Positions 26,028-35,282 are shown, counted from the stretch's first letter. The stretch: DNA of 42,273 bases from Balneolales bacterium (GCA_007134845.1 SLKA01000096.1:1-42273); one strand, 5' to 3'. Notes: a model not told the origin generated them from the sequence alone. Made by a program: numbers and translations.

Positions 26028-26822
26028 TTATTGCGTAATTTTTTTGTAGTAGTCAGCAAATTTGCTGGAAACATCCTGGGGAGATCCCTGGATTTTGTCC
26101 GGGGTAATACCAAGCGCCTCGAACGTATCATCCAACTCCGAACCCAACTCATTGCCGGTCACTATGTGATCGGCGTAGGAGAGACCGGCTCTGAGAAAAT
26201 CAACCTTGCCGTCAAAAAGAACCGAACTGCGGTCGAAATCTTCCGGCAGGGACATGAGATCGAGAATGCTCTCATCAAAAACACCGAGGTTGGCTGCGCT
26301 GTGTACATTAAAAATCACCCGAGTCCGGGAAAAATTGTCATCATCCTTGTAAATGGATTTGAGAAAGACCGGAATAAAACCGGACGCCCAGTCATGACAA
26401 TGGATGACATCAGGCTTCCAACCAAGTTTCTTAACGGTTTCCAGAACACCCTTATTATAGAATACAAGGCGATGGTCGTTATCAGGAAAAAATTTATCAG
26501 TCTGCGGATCGGTAAATAGTCCTTTTCTCTTGAAATAGGTGTCGTTATCAAGAAAATACACCTGAAGTTTGGCATTGGGAATACTGGCCACCTTAATGCG
26601 CATGCTCTCATCCTTGCCTCCAACACGGACCTTGATACCGGCAAGCCGTATGACCTCGTGCAGTCTGTTCCTGCGGTCATTGATGGATCCGTACTTTGGC
26701 AAAAGCAGGCGGATTTCAAAGCCTTTGTCCTGAAGGGATGCCGGTAGAAAGCGGAGAAGATCCGCGGTATGGGTCATCCGCGCAAAAGGTGAGATTTCAG
26801 CTGCAGCGTATAGGATTTTCAT
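26028..26822 (-). CDS. Stand-alone GT5 N-domain protein (glycogen-synthase-like), degenerate
   Basis: 264 residues, only the N-terminal half of the GT5 glycogen/starch synthase fold; the C-terminal nucleotide-binding half is absent. KILYAAAEISPFA is typical, as are LLPKYGSINDRRNRLHEV, IPNAKLQVYFLDNDTYF and DVIHCHDW (137-145). The diagnostic loop K-x-G-G-L, which binds ADP-glucose in GlgA, reads RMTHTADLL (15-23), so lysine and both glycines are lost. It is unlikely to make glycogen alone. Similar half-length proteins annotated as glycogen synthase are, from memory, common in Bacteroidota. It heads the series with the DUF4270-like, barrel and TPR genes and lies 221 bases from malQ. Confidence 0.8.
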   Translation of the reverse strand: MKILYAAAEISPFARMTHTADLLRFLPASLQDKGFEIRLLLPKYGSINDRRNRLHEVIRLAGIKVRVGGKDESMRIKVASIPNAKLQVYFLDNDTYFKRKGLFTDPQTDKFFPDNDHRLVFYNKGVLETVKKLGWKPDVIHCHDWASGFIPVFLKSIYKDDDNFSRTRVIFNVHSAANLGVFDESILDLMSLPEDFDRSSVLFDGKVDFLRAGLSYADHIVTGNELGSELDDTFEALGITPDKIQGSPQDVSSKFADYYKKITQ

Positions 26823-27043
26823 AATTAGTTAATTCACGGTTCCGGACAGTTGTTTCGATTCCGACAGGTTCACACTCATGAGGTCAGGCCAAAACAAACT
26901 GTGAACTTGTGGAAAAAAATAGCGGCCAGTTAAATGAATACAGATAGTTATCTGCCTCCCATATATCTCAGTAATATGTGATGGAGAATGGCCATGGTGG
27001 TTAATCTGTAAATATACGCAATATTGGCCTGAACCGAAAACTA

Positions 27044-28588
27044 TCAGGGTTCTTCTGCTTCAATATCGGACAAATTGGAATCCGATCGGGCATCACGCGT
27101 GTTCCTGTTGCTGATGGCGATGACATGCCGTATGCACTCTTTGTCAAGACTGTCCAGCATATCATCGGTATAGCGCCACAGCCAGTTGTTTTCGGTTGTC
27201 CCCGGAAAGTTCATGCGGTGGTCGCCGTCAAGCGCCATGAAATCCTGCAACGGGAAAATGGCCTGATTGGCGACAGACAGCATTCCAAGTCGGATCAGCT
27301 GCCAGCTGACATCGGATCCGTCTGACTGTGTGTACTCGCGCAGATAGTTCCTTTCCGACTCAGGCGCCTGGTTGTACCAGCCCAGAGAGGTGTCATTATC
27401 GTGTGTACCTGAATAGACAATGCAGTTGGCATTCTGAAAATTGTGCGGAAGAAACCCGTTCCCCGGATCATCAAATGCAAACTGAAGCACCTTCATGCCT
27501 GGAAAATCGAACCGGTTTCTTAGTTTAACCACGTTTGGCGTTATGACACCGAGATCCTCGGCGATAATAGGCAGCTTGCCCAGCTTTTTTTCAATGGCTA
27601 CGAACAGCTTTTCGCCCGGCCCGTTAACCCAGCGTCCGTTTTGTGCTGTCTTGGCATCCGCCTTGATTTCCCAGTAGGCATCAAAACCCCTGAAATGATC
27701 CACCCGTATTGCATCAAACATTACAAACATCTGGCGAAACCGGTCGATCCACCATTTGTATCCGTCTTTTTCAAGCTCTTTCCAGCGATAAAGCGGATTG
27801 CCCCAAAGCTGGCCGGTATCACTGAAATAATCGGGCGGAACACCGGAAACCAGCAGCCTGTTGCCGGTCTCATCCACATCAAAAAACATTTTATTTGCCC
27901 AGACATCGGAGCTGTTGTGATCCACAAAAATCGGAATATCCCCGATTATTTTGATGTTTTTATCATTGGCGTATTTGCGAAGGGCCATCCATTGCTCAAA
28001 AAACTCAAACTGAACCCAATATTGGGAGTCTATCTTCTCACTGTGCTTTTTTCTGGCAGATTGCAGCGTTTTTTTATCCCGCCGTGCAAGCCCTTCCTCC
28101 CATTGGTTCCATGGTCTTTTACCCTTTTCGATGAGGCAGGACATGAAGAGAGCGTAATCATTCAGCCAGCTTGCGTTATCCTTTTTGAACTTCCCGAACC
28201 GCTTCTGCTCATCGGGATCATTACGCTCATAAAATCGCTTGCATGCGAGAGTGAACAGCTCGTCCTTGATCGCATAGGCCTCATCATAATCAACACTGGT
28301 TTTCTGCGGAATCCTGTGCTTGTCCAGCTCCTTTTTTTTGAGCAGGCCCTTGGTCATCAGAACTTCAGGGCTGATGAGATAAGGGTTACCAGCAAATGCC
28401 GAATAACTTGCATAGGGCGAATTGCCAAAACCCGTTGGGCCGAGCGGAAGAATCTGCCAGACCCCCTGGTGCGTCTCCTCGAGAAAGTCGATGAATTGAT
28501 ACGCCTTATCACCAAGATCTCCTATCCCGAAATCGGAGGGGAAGGATGTGGGGTGGACAAGGGTGCCACAAGATCTGATAAAGTCCAT
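27044..28588 (-). CDS. malQ: 4-alpha-glucanotransferase (amylomaltase)
   Basis: 514 residues from the ATG at 28588 (a TTG six bases earlier is the alternative). A GH77 enzyme that transfers alpha-1,4-glucan segments between chains. SCGTLVHPTSFPSDFGIGDLG and WQILPLGPTGFGNSPYASYSAFAGNP are family hallmarks. The nucleophile Asp is in IRVDHFRGF, the acid/base Glu in IIAEDLGVITP, and the third carboxylate in YSGTHDNDTSLGW. The acidic tail DSNLSDIEAEEP is not conserved. It lies 17 bases after glgB, so the pair is one operon for building and trimming branched glucan. The next gene (GT5-like) is 221 bases on and may be separate. Confidence 0.95.
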   Translation of the reverse strand: MDFIRSCGTLVHPTSFPSDFGIGDLGDKAYQFIDFLEETHQGVWQILPLGPTGFGNSPYASYSAFAGNPYLISPEVLMTKGLLKKKELDKHRIPQKTSVDYDEAYAIKDELFTLACKRFYERNDPDEQKRFGKFKKDNASWLNDYALFMSCLIEKGKRPWNQWEEGLARRDKKTLQSARKKHSEKIDSQYWVQFEFFEQWMALRKYANDKNIKIIGDIPIFVDHNSSDVWANKMFFDVDETGNRLLVSGVPPDYFSDTGQLWGNPLYRWKELEKDGYKWWIDRFRQMFVMFDAIRVDHFRGFDAYWEIKADAKTAQNGRWVNGPGEKLFVAIEKKLGKLPIIAEDLGVITPNVVKLRNRFDFPGMKVLQFAFDDPGNGFLPHNFQNANCIVYSGTHDNDTSLGWYNQAPESERNYLREYTQSDGSDVSWQLIRLGMLSVANQAIFPLQDFMALDGDHRMNFPGTTENNWLWRYTDDMLDSLDKECIRHVIAISNRNTRDARSDSNLSDIEAEEP

Positions 28589-28605
28589 ACACAAAACGGA
28601 TTGAA

Positions 28606-30813
28606 TTACATGGATTTAATAATAACTCCGGCCAGCGGAGGAATATTGATGTGCACACTAGCCGGCTGATTGTGGAACTCCCCCTCTTCTGCCACCAGTT
28701 CGATATTGCCGAAATTGCTTCCTCCGTAAAATTCCGAGTCACTGTTGAATACGGTACGGTACTTACCGGCTTTAGGAACTCCAATCACATAGTCATAGTG
28801 CACCTGCGGCGTGAAGTTGAAGATGCAAATAAGATTGTCGTAATCTTTTTTGCCCCTCCTGATGAAGGCGAGTATTCCGTTGTCCGCGTCGGAAAAATCG
28901 ACCCACTGAAATCCGCTCCAGTCAAAATCTAACTGATGAAGCGGTTTTTGCTCTTTGTATACCTTGTTGAGATCTTTTATGAGCGTCTGAATCCCCTTGT
29001 GCTTATCGTAATTGAGCAACCCCCAGTCGATGGACTTTTCGCTGTCCCATTCTCCCCATTGTGCGATTTCCGAGCCCATGAAAAGAAGTTTTTTTCCCGG
29101 ATGGCAGTACATGTAGGTATAGAGCAGACGCAGGTTGGCGAATTTCTGCCAGTCGTCACCCGGCATCTTGGAGATCAGGGACCGCTTCATGTGTACCACT
29201 TCATCATGGGAGAGCGGGAGCAGAAAGTTCTCCGTAAATGCATAGATCATCGAGAAAGTGAGCTGATTGTGATGATACTTGCGGAAAAGAGGGTCGATCG
29301 CAATGTATTTGAGCGTATCATTCATCCAGCCCATATTCCACTTGTAATCAAAACCAAGACCGCCAACATAGGTCGGACGCGAGACCATCGGCCACGATGT
29401 GGATTCTTCCGCCATCGTAATGATCCCTTCAAACTCCTCGTTAATTACCACGTTAAAACGCTTCAGGAAGTCAATGGCTTCAATATTTTCCCTGCCGCCG
29501 AACTTGTTCGGAACCCATTCCCCATCTTCCCGGGAATAGTCAAGGTATAACATGGATGCTACGGCATCCACACGAAGACCGTCAATATGAAACTTGTCAC
29601 ACCAGTATACAGCATTGGATATTAGGAAGTTATGGACTTCCGTCCTGCCAAAGTTGAAAATCAGGGTTCCCCAATCCCGGTGCTCTCCCTGCCGGGGATC
29701 ATCGTGTTCATAAAGGGCCGTTCCATCAAACAGCCGGAGTCCGTGATCATCTTTTGCAAAATGGGCGGGAACCCAGTCAACAATCACGCCTATGCCTGAC
29801 TGGTGGCACCGGTCCACGAAGTACATCAGATCTTCAGGCGGACCAAAACGGGAGGTCGGTGCAAAATAGCCTGTGATCTGATACCCCCAGGATGGATCAT
29901 AGGGATGCTCTGCAATCGGAAGCAGCTCGATATGCGTGTAGCCCATTTCCTGAACATAGGGAATTAGGTCGTCGGCCAGCTCGCGGTAGGAAAGAAATCC
30001 GGTGGGATCCAGCTCCTGCTTCTTCCATGAACCCAGGTGAACCTCATATATGGACATCGGATCATCAAAAGCCTTGGTCCGGGACTCCATCCACTCCTTG
30101 TCTTCCCATTCATGGGTATTGATATTCTTGATGATGGAGGCATTTCTTGGCCGAAGCTCGGAATAAAAGGCATAGGGATCGGCTTTGAGCAGCGGAAGAT
30201 CCTGTCCATGAACCGAAATTTCGAATTTGTAAATATCCCCCTCGGTCATTGCAGGTATAAAAATCTCCCAGAGACCCTGCTCGTGATATTTCCGCATAGG
30301 GTGGCGCCGCCCGTCCCATTCGTTGAATGAACCGACCACACTTACCCGGCTGGCTCCAGGCGCCGACACGACAAAACGCGTACCGTTTACATCACCGATT
30401 TTCATTAGATGAGCGCCCATCCATTCATAAGCCCTGCGATGGGTCCCTTCGCCCCAAAGCTGAAGATCATAATCCGACAGTGTCGGACCGAAGGAATAGG
30501 GATCGGCAATCGTATATGTGATCCCGTCATAGAGCGTGATCTCGTAGTAATAATCGGGAGCTTCCTTCAGGCCTTCAAAAAAACATTCGAACACTCCTCC
30601 ATCACTGATTTTGGCCATCTCTTCGTAGGATGTCCCGTTATCATACCATATCTTTACGGACTCTGCGTTGGGTTGCAAGGTGCGGATGACGATTCCTTCC
30701 TTCTTACCTTTCTTGTAAGTGTGCGGACCAAGCACGGCAAAAGGATCTGAGTGATCGGCCCGCTCCAGTGCAGAGATTTGAGCTCGGTCTAAAAATTTCT
30801 GTATTACAGGCAT
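28606..30813 (-). CDS. glgB: 1,4-alpha-glucan branching enzyme
   Basis: 735 residues, full length. A GH13 subfamily enzyme that cuts an alpha-1,4 chain and rejoins it as an alpha-1,6 branch. Two N-terminal CBM48-type modules lie before the barrel: one around DPFAVLGPH (23-31), the second around SVVGSFNEWDGRRHPM (158-173). The catalytic barrel has the nucleophile Asp416 in DGLRVDAVASML, acid Glu469 in TMAEESTSWP and Asp537 in LSHDEVVH. A C-terminal beta domain ends LAGVIIKSM. It precedes malQ with 17 bases between. The gap to the divergent lolC-like gene (30814-30947) would hold both promoters. Confidence 0.97.
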   Translation of the reverse strand: MPVIQKFLDRAQISALERADHSDPFAVLGPHTYKKGKKEGIVIRTLQPNAESVKIWYDNGTSYEEMAKISDGGVFECFFEGLKEAPDYYYEITLYDGITYTIADPYSFGPTLSDYDLQLWGEGTHRRAYEWMGAHLMKIGDVNGTRFVVSAPGASRVSVVGSFNEWDGRRHPMRKYHEQGLWEIFIPAMTEGDIYKFEISVHGQDLPLLKADPYAFYSELRPRNASIIKNINTHEWEDKEWMESRTKAFDDPMSIYEVHLGSWKKQELDPTGFLSYRELADDLIPYVQEMGYTHIELLPIAEHPYDPSWGYQITGYFAPTSRFGPPEDLMYFVDRCHQSGIGVIVDWVPAHFAKDDHGLRLFDGTALYEHDDPRQGEHRDWGTLIFNFGRTEVHNFLISNAVYWCDKFHIDGLRVDAVASMLYLDYSREDGEWVPNKFGGRENIEAIDFLKRFNVVINEEFEGIITMAEESTSWPMVSRPTYVGGLGFDYKWNMGWMNDTLKYIAIDPLFRKYHHNQLTFSMIYAFTENFLLPLSHDEVVHMKRSLISKMPGDDWQKFANLRLLYTYMYCHPGKKLLFMGSEIAQWGEWDSEKSIDWGLLNYDKHKGIQTLIKDLNKVYKEQKPLHQLDFDWSGFQWVDFSDADNGILAFIRRGKKDYDNLICIFNFTPQVHYDYVIGVPKAGKYRTVFNSDSEFYGGSNFGNIELVAEEGEFHNQPASVHINIPPLAGVIIKSM

Positions 30814-30854
30814 ATTATATTATCGGAGCATGATTTTAATTTTCGGGTAAAATA

Positions 30855-30862
30855 CAAAGAAT
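30855..30862 (-). promoter_or_regulatory. Possible -7 element for glgB
   Basis: Minus-strand ATTCTTTG followed by TATTTTACCC, about 42 bases before the glgB ATG. It shares the TTTGTAnTTTACCC run with the element upstream of dnaN. The first two bases do not match TAnnTTTG and no -33 TTTG is evident, so this is a weak call. Confidence 0.2.
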
Positions 30863-30947
30863 TACGGAAAAATTTACCTACATCAGAACACGTGCATATG
30901 CGTTAGACTACATCACATACCATAAATTAATAACAATTCTAAATCTC

Positions 30948-32180
30948 TTGAAAGCCAGCAAGCTAATAGCAGGAAGATATCTTTTCTCAAGAAAAAATGT
31001 ATCCTTGATTAACACGCTTACGATGATAAGCGTGTCGGGTGTTACGGTCGGAACCGCACTGCTGATCGTTGTCCTGTCTGTGTTTAACGGTTTTTTTGAT
31101 GTCATTAAGAGCATGCTGCTCTCCAATGATCCCGACCTGCGCATCGAGATAGTGGAGGGTCGCTCTTTTCCAATCACGGAGGCAGTTAACCAGGTGCTTG
31201 ACAATACTCCAGAAATTGCCGTTCAGTCGCCATACATCCAGGGGAAGGCGCTTATAACACACCGCGGAAGACGGGACCAGGTGGTGCAGGTCAAGGGCGT
31301 TGCCCCGGATAAGTTTGCGCGGTATGCCGACCTCGATGCGCTTCTCTATGCAGGCGGACTGGACCTGGACGTCCGCAATCGCATGCCGGGCATTCTGCTA
31401 TCGGATCCCCTCAGCCGAAGCCTGCGTCTGAACATCGGCGATGATGTCTCCCTGCTCAGTGCATCCGGCATGCGGCGCGCACTCACCCATTTTACAGGCC
31501 CCCGAATCAACCGGTTTGAAGTCCGCGGTATTTACGATATGCGGCAGGTGATCGACGAGCCGGTCATTTACGTGGACATCGCCGCAGCTCAGCGGCTTTT
31601 TGACCTCAAGAACGAGGTTTCCGGCATTGATATCCGGCTGCATGATCACGACAAAGCCGATGCAGTAAAACGGCGCCTGCAACAGGACCTCGGAAACCAG
31701 TATTTCGTGCAGACATGGTATGATCTTCAGCGTCCGCTTTATGATGTGATGAATCTTGAAAAGTGGGGCGCCTATTTTATCCTGATGATCATTGTACTGG
31801 TAGCTGTTCTGAATATTGTCGGCTCTCTTACCATGATCGTAATCCAGAAGCAGCGTGATATCGGACTGCTGCGTTCTATCGGTTTTCGCAGGAAGGATAT
31901 CATGTCCGTTTTCCTGAGACAGGGGTGGTATATAGGACTGATAGGATGCACCATTGGTGGCATCGCAGGACTGACCCTTTGCTACCTGCAGGACACGTAC
32001 GAACTGGTGAAGCTTGCCGGTGCAGAATCCTTCATCATATCGGCGTATCCCGTTCAGGTTCAGTGGCTTGATGTGACATTTGTGCTGGGAGGCAGCCTGA
32101 TCCTGTGTGTGCTGGCAAGCTGGTATCCCGCTCGCAGAGCGGCTTCTATCCAGCCCGCCGATGCTGTGCGCAACGAGTGA
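30948..32180 (+). CDS. LolC/LolE-family lipoprotein-releasing permease
   Basis: 410 residues from a TTG start; no in-frame ATG precedes the first membrane helix. The four-helix MacB/FtsX-type topology is clear. Helix 1 is INTLTMISVSGVTVGTALLIVVLSVFNGF (about 21-49). A periplasmic domain of roughly 220 residues follows. Helices 2 and 3 lie in YFILMIIVLVAVLNIVGSLTM and WYIGLIGCTIGGIAGLTL. The last helix is before WYPARRAASIQPADAVR. The coupling region is QKQRDIGLLRSIGFRRKDI. In other bacteria this family extracts lipoproteins from the inner membrane with the ATPase LolD. No lolD is next to it, and Bacteroidota have several paralogues, so the exact role is inferred. Confidence 0.85.
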   Translation: MKASKLIAGRYLFSRKNVSLINTLTMISVSGVTVGTALLIVVLSVFNGFFDVIKSMLLSNDPDLRIEIVEGRSFPITEAVNQVLDNTPEIAVQSPYIQGKALITHRGRRDQVVQVKGVAPDKFARYADLDALLYAGGLDLDVRNRMPGILLSDPLSRSLRLNIGDDVSLLSASGMRRALTHFTGPRINRFEVRGIYDMRQVIDEPVIYVDIAAAQRLFDLKNEVSGIDIRLHDHDKADAVKRRLQQDLGNQYFVQTWYDLQRPLYDVMNLEKWGAYFILMIIVLVAVLNIVGSLTMIVIQKQRDIGLLRSIGFRRKDIMSVFLRQGWYIGLIGCTIGGIAGLTLCYLQDTYELVKLAGAESFIISAYPVQVQWLDVTFVLGGSLILCVLASWYPARRAASIQPADAVRNE

Positions 32181-32236
32181 GCCGGGATTTCAGGGATTGC
32201 CTGACATTATAGTATTCCTGTCTGAGTCTGCATGCT

Positions 32237-32274
32237 GGCTGGAGCACCAGCCCGGACCGGGTCATCCCCCTTTT
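32237..32274 (+). terminator. Weak terminator candidate between convergent genes
   Basis: GGCTGG (32237-32242) pairs with CCAGCC (32247-32252) around a four-base loop. A second short stem CCCGG/CCGGG (32251-32261) overlaps it, and a CCCCCTTTT run ends at 32274. The T run is short and separated from the first stem, so termination efficiency is doubtful. It sits 57 bases after the lolC-like stop, in the gap with murF. Confidence 0.3.
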
Positions 32275-32325
32275 CTGAATGCTCTCTGCTGAATTCCGCC
32301 CCAACCAATGCTCTCCTTCCGAATC

Positions 32326-34017
32326 CTAACCTTCCGAATAACTGTCCGGCAAATCATTTTCGTAAAGCACCACATCTCCATCCTCCAGCCGTTGACGAAG
32401 CAGATCGTTGGCTTCGAACAAACTGCCGACCACCGTAATTCCCTCTTCCGGATACCCCCCCTCCCTGAGGCCATCATAGACCGGCCTGGTCTGGTTCCGC
32501 CCTACAAGATAGACATGATCCGGCGCATGGCTGGCCATGTGCCGTCCGAACTGACGGTTTTCCTCTTCCTGAAGAGCGCCGAGCTCTATCATACCGGGGG
32601 TAACCACAAACTTCCTCCCGGTTTTGAAAGCGGACAGGACCGAAACCGCGTTTTTTGCGCCAATCGGATTGGAGTTGAACGCATCATCAATTACCAGCAC
32701 ACCGTTTTGTTTTTTGAGCTCCAGGCGATGTTCAACCGGTTTGGCTTTCTGCAACGCTATTTTTATGGTCGGAAGCCTCAATCCCATTACCATTCCTGCT
32801 GCCGCTCCAAGCAGCGCATTCTGCACGCTGTGCTGGCCGAGAAGCGCCATGGTTATGCGTTCTGATCCGCCCTGGGCCAGGGTATCATTTTCGCCCTCCC
32901 CGACGGACGTACGGCCAGGCATTACATTCAATGTAAACGAGCACCCGTTTTCATCATAGGTGATGTCTGTTGCGTGGATGCGATTGTTTTCCCGGGAGAT
33001 TCCGGCATGAATTACAGTTATGTCGTCTCTGCCCGCCATGCTGCGAACGTGGACATCATCCCCGTTAAGGAGAGCAATCCCCCCGGGTGGAAGATGGCGG
33101 ATCAGCGCTCCTTTTGTGTGGGCTATCGCCTCCACAGAACCAAAACTCTCAAGATGCGCCACCCCTACATTTGTGACGAGTGCGATATCCGGACGGGCAA
33201 TCCGGCAGAGCTCATCAATATTGCCCGTGTACCGGGCGCCCATTTCGAGGATCAGGATCTGATCGCCCGGTTGGAGATCGTTGTTGATAACCTTACAGAT
33301 ACCCATGGGCGTATTGTAGCTGCCCGGGGTAGTGCACACACGGAACCGCTCTTTCAAAACCGTATCCAGCAGGAATTTTGTACTTGTCTTTCCATAACTG
33401 CCGGTTATCGCGATAACCTTCAGATCCGGCAACGATGCGATTTTCTTCCTTGCCTTACGTTTAAAATGGTGCTGGATAAGCATCTCCACCGGATAAACCA
33501 GCACGGCGGCCAGAATCAACAGATAGGGCAGTACGAGATTTGCAAACACCCACGCGATGATCAGGGCATACATATCGGGAAAAAGGGTGCCACTGTAAAA
33601 AGAGTAGGCGGTGCCGAACATGGGAATCCAAACACCCAGAAGGGCAAGAACAATGGTAAGCCGTATCATTCTTGGGGTAAAAACCAGAGGCTTTTTCACC
33701 TGCGTCTTGCTGTACCCTGCAACGCTTCCGAACCAGAACGCGGTAAAAACAAACAAAACCACTGAAATCGCCGATGTAGTCAGCATCGGCTCCAGATAAT
33801 GGTTGGCGACCAGCGTCAATAAAATGAGAGCAAGATGAGGCACCGGCAGCAGAACCCTATTCCAGTGGCGTACCAGCCAGGCGGAAAATTCATTTAGCTT
33901 GTATCCGTTCTGTTGGAAAATGTGCAGCAGATACTTGCCACGGAACAGTGCGTGCCGAAGCATGATAAATATCACAACCCAGCATAATGCCTCAATTGCA
34001 GCGTAATACCAACTCAA
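32326..34017 (-). CDS. MurF-like Mur ligase with N-terminal membrane domain
   Basis: 563 residues from a TTG start that has an excellent ribosome site (AAGGAAG, five bases before). Residues 1-185 are mostly hydrophobic, with about five likely membrane helices (near 5-20, 57-73, 81-98, 117-137 and 150-177). They take the place of the UDP-sugar-binding N-terminal Mur domain. The ligase body follows, with Walker A TGSYGKTS (205-212), EMGARYTGNIDELC, TNVGVAHLESFGS and the lysine of HTKGAL that is normally carbamylated. VIDDAFNSNP and VTPGMIELG are also present. This is the MurF-type pattern for adding a D-Ala-D-Ala-like unit to a UDP-linked or lipid-linked precursor. It could be the organism's MurF or a paralogue; a cytoplasmic murF elsewhere would decide. 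Proteins of this fused type exist in other phyla, as far as I recall. Confidence 0.8.
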   Translation of the reverse strand: MSWYYAAIEALCWVVIFIMLRHALFRGKYLLHIFQQNGYKLNEFSAWLVRHWNRVLLPVPHLALILLTLVANHYLEPMLTTSAISVVLFVFTAFWFGSVAGYSKTQVKKPLVFTPRMIRLTIVLALLGVWIPMFGTAYSFYSGTLFPDMYALIIAWVFANLVLPYLLILAAVLVYPVEMLIQHHFKRKARKKIASLPDLKVIAITGSYGKTSTKFLLDTVLKERFRVCTTPGSYNTPMGICKVINNDLQPGDQILILEMGARYTGNIDELCRIARPDIALVTNVGVAHLESFGSVEAIAHTKGALIRHLPPGGIALLNGDDVHVRSMAGRDDITVIHAGISRENNRIHATDITYDENGCSFTLNVMPGRTSVGEGENDTLAQGGSERITMALLGQHSVQNALLGAAAGMVMGLRLPTIKIALQKAKPVEHRLELKKQNGVLVIDDAFNSNPIGAKNAVSVLSAFKTGRKFVVTPGMIELGALQEEENRQFGRHMASHAPDHVYLVGRNQTRPVYDGLREGGYPEEGITVVGSLFEANDLLRQRLEDGDVVLYENDLPDSYSEG

Positions 34018-34160
34018 TTTCTTCCTTTTTATATGTCCGGTGCATGATTCAGAAAAACTTGCGCGTAATATACCAAGTTCTGTTATCTTGTCAGGCGATT
34101 CTTTCTGAAAGATACCAGGTGTTAATCCATTCCGTGTTTTACATGAATTTCCAGTATTTA

Positions 34161-34190
34161 TTTGCTATCCGGATGGAAGCCTGATTTTTG
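34161..34190 (+). promoter_or_regulatory. Possible -33/-7 promoter for the nucleotidyltransferase
   Basis: TTTG (34161-34164) and GATTTTTG (34183-34190) are 18 bases apart, the same spacing and the same G-A variant of the -7 box as at dnaX. A transcript would begin about 34 bases before the ATG at 34231. Confidence 0.35.
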
Positions 34191-34230
34191 ATACTTGCAA
34201 CTTTTTCGATGCCGTCTTGATACTACAAAA

Positions 34231-35238
34231 ATGAAACTGATCATACCTATGGCAGGACGGGGCACCCGCCTGCGACCCCACTCCATCACCACTCCGAAAC
34301 CGCTGCTGCCCGTTGCCGGGCCCACACTCATTGAGCGGATTATATATACATTTGTTACATCACTTGACCGAAAAATTACCGAGATTGCCTTCATCCTGGG
34401 TGATTTTGGAAAGGAGGTGGAGGAACAGCTGGCCAATACGGCACAACGCTTTGGTGCAAAACCTGTGTTTTACAATCAGGACCAGGCTCTCGGCACGGCA
34501 CACGCCGTAAATTGCGCCGCCCCTTCACTGGCCGGGGAGATCATCGTCGCATTTGCCGACACCCTTTTCCGCATGGACGGTCCGGTCAATCTCGAGGGCG
34601 CCGACAGTGTCATCTGGCTGAAAAAAGTGGACGATCCCTCCCGCTTCGGAGTTGCTGTTCTCGAAAACAACCAAATCACACGTTTTGTTGAAAAGCCGAC
34701 CGAGCCTATATCTGACATGGCCATTATCGGCGTCTATTATTTCCGCGAGGGCGAACATTTACAGGCTGAATTGCAATATCTGATGGATCATGACATCCGG
34801 GGCCATAAAAACGAATTTGACCTGACCGATGCCATTGACCGCCTGCTTCAGCAAAAAGCGGTCTTCCGGGCTGCAGATGTGGCTGAGTGGCTTGATTTCG
34901 GGACGATACCGGCCTGGCTATCATCGACCGAATCGGTGCTTGACCGCCAGGATCTGCAAAAAATGGATGAAACGAATTTCCGGGACACAAGGATTATCCC
35001 TCCATGCCATATTGGCAGCAATGTGCGGATTTCCGGAAGCACCATCGGTCCTTATACCAGTATCGGAGACAATTGCACCATCACCGGAAGCGAAATCCGC
35101 AACAGCATTCTCCGGGACAATGCAGATGTTGCTGATTCCCGGCTGAAAAATTCAACCGTTGGATTATCTGCCATTGTCCGTTCCTGCAAACAGGAGATCC
35201 ACATCGGGGATTTTTCTGCAGTGGGAACAACGGCGTGA
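34231..35238 (+). CDS. Sugar-phosphate nucleotidyltransferase with left-handed beta-helix tail
   Basis: 335 residues from the ATG at 34231 (the TTG at 34195 overlaps the likely promoter region). The N-terminal nucleotidyltransferase domain opens with LIIPMAGRGTRLRPHS (3-18), followed by TPKPLLPVAG, the NTP-binding loop and sugar-phosphate lysine. FADTLFR is the metal-binding Asp region, and VEKPTEP fits the family. Residues about 255-335 are hexapeptide repeats (CHIGSNVRISGSTIGPYTS and onward), a left-handed beta-helix. It makes an NDP-sugar from a sugar 1-phosphate; whether dTDP-glucose, UDP- or another nucleotide is not decidable. It lies divergent from the MurF-like gene and converges with the metal transporter. 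Confidence 0.85.
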   Translation: MKLIIPMAGRGTRLRPHSITTPKPLLPVAGPTLIERIIYTFVTSLDRKITEIAFILGDFGKEVEEQLANTAQRFGAKPVFYNQDQALGTAHAVNCAAPSLAGEIIVAFADTLFRMDGPVNLEGADSVIWLKKVDDPSRFGVAVLENNQITRFVEKPTEPISDMAIIGVYYFREGEHLQAELQYLMDHDIRGHKNEFDLTDAIDRLLQQKAVFRAADVAEWLDFGTIPAWLSSTESVLDRQDLQKMDETNFRDTRIIPPCHIGSNVRISGSTIGPYTSIGDNCTITGSEIRNSILRDNADVADSRLKNSTVGLSAIVRSCKQEIHIGDFSAVGTTA

Positions 35239-35282
35239 CAAATCCGACTGATGATGCTTTTCAGCTTCGCCCGAACGCCGGA

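Noticed and set aside
27641-28669. 342-codon plus-strand ORF opposite malQ
   Set aside because: It is the antisense shadow of a well-conserved GH77 gene and has no sensible domain content.
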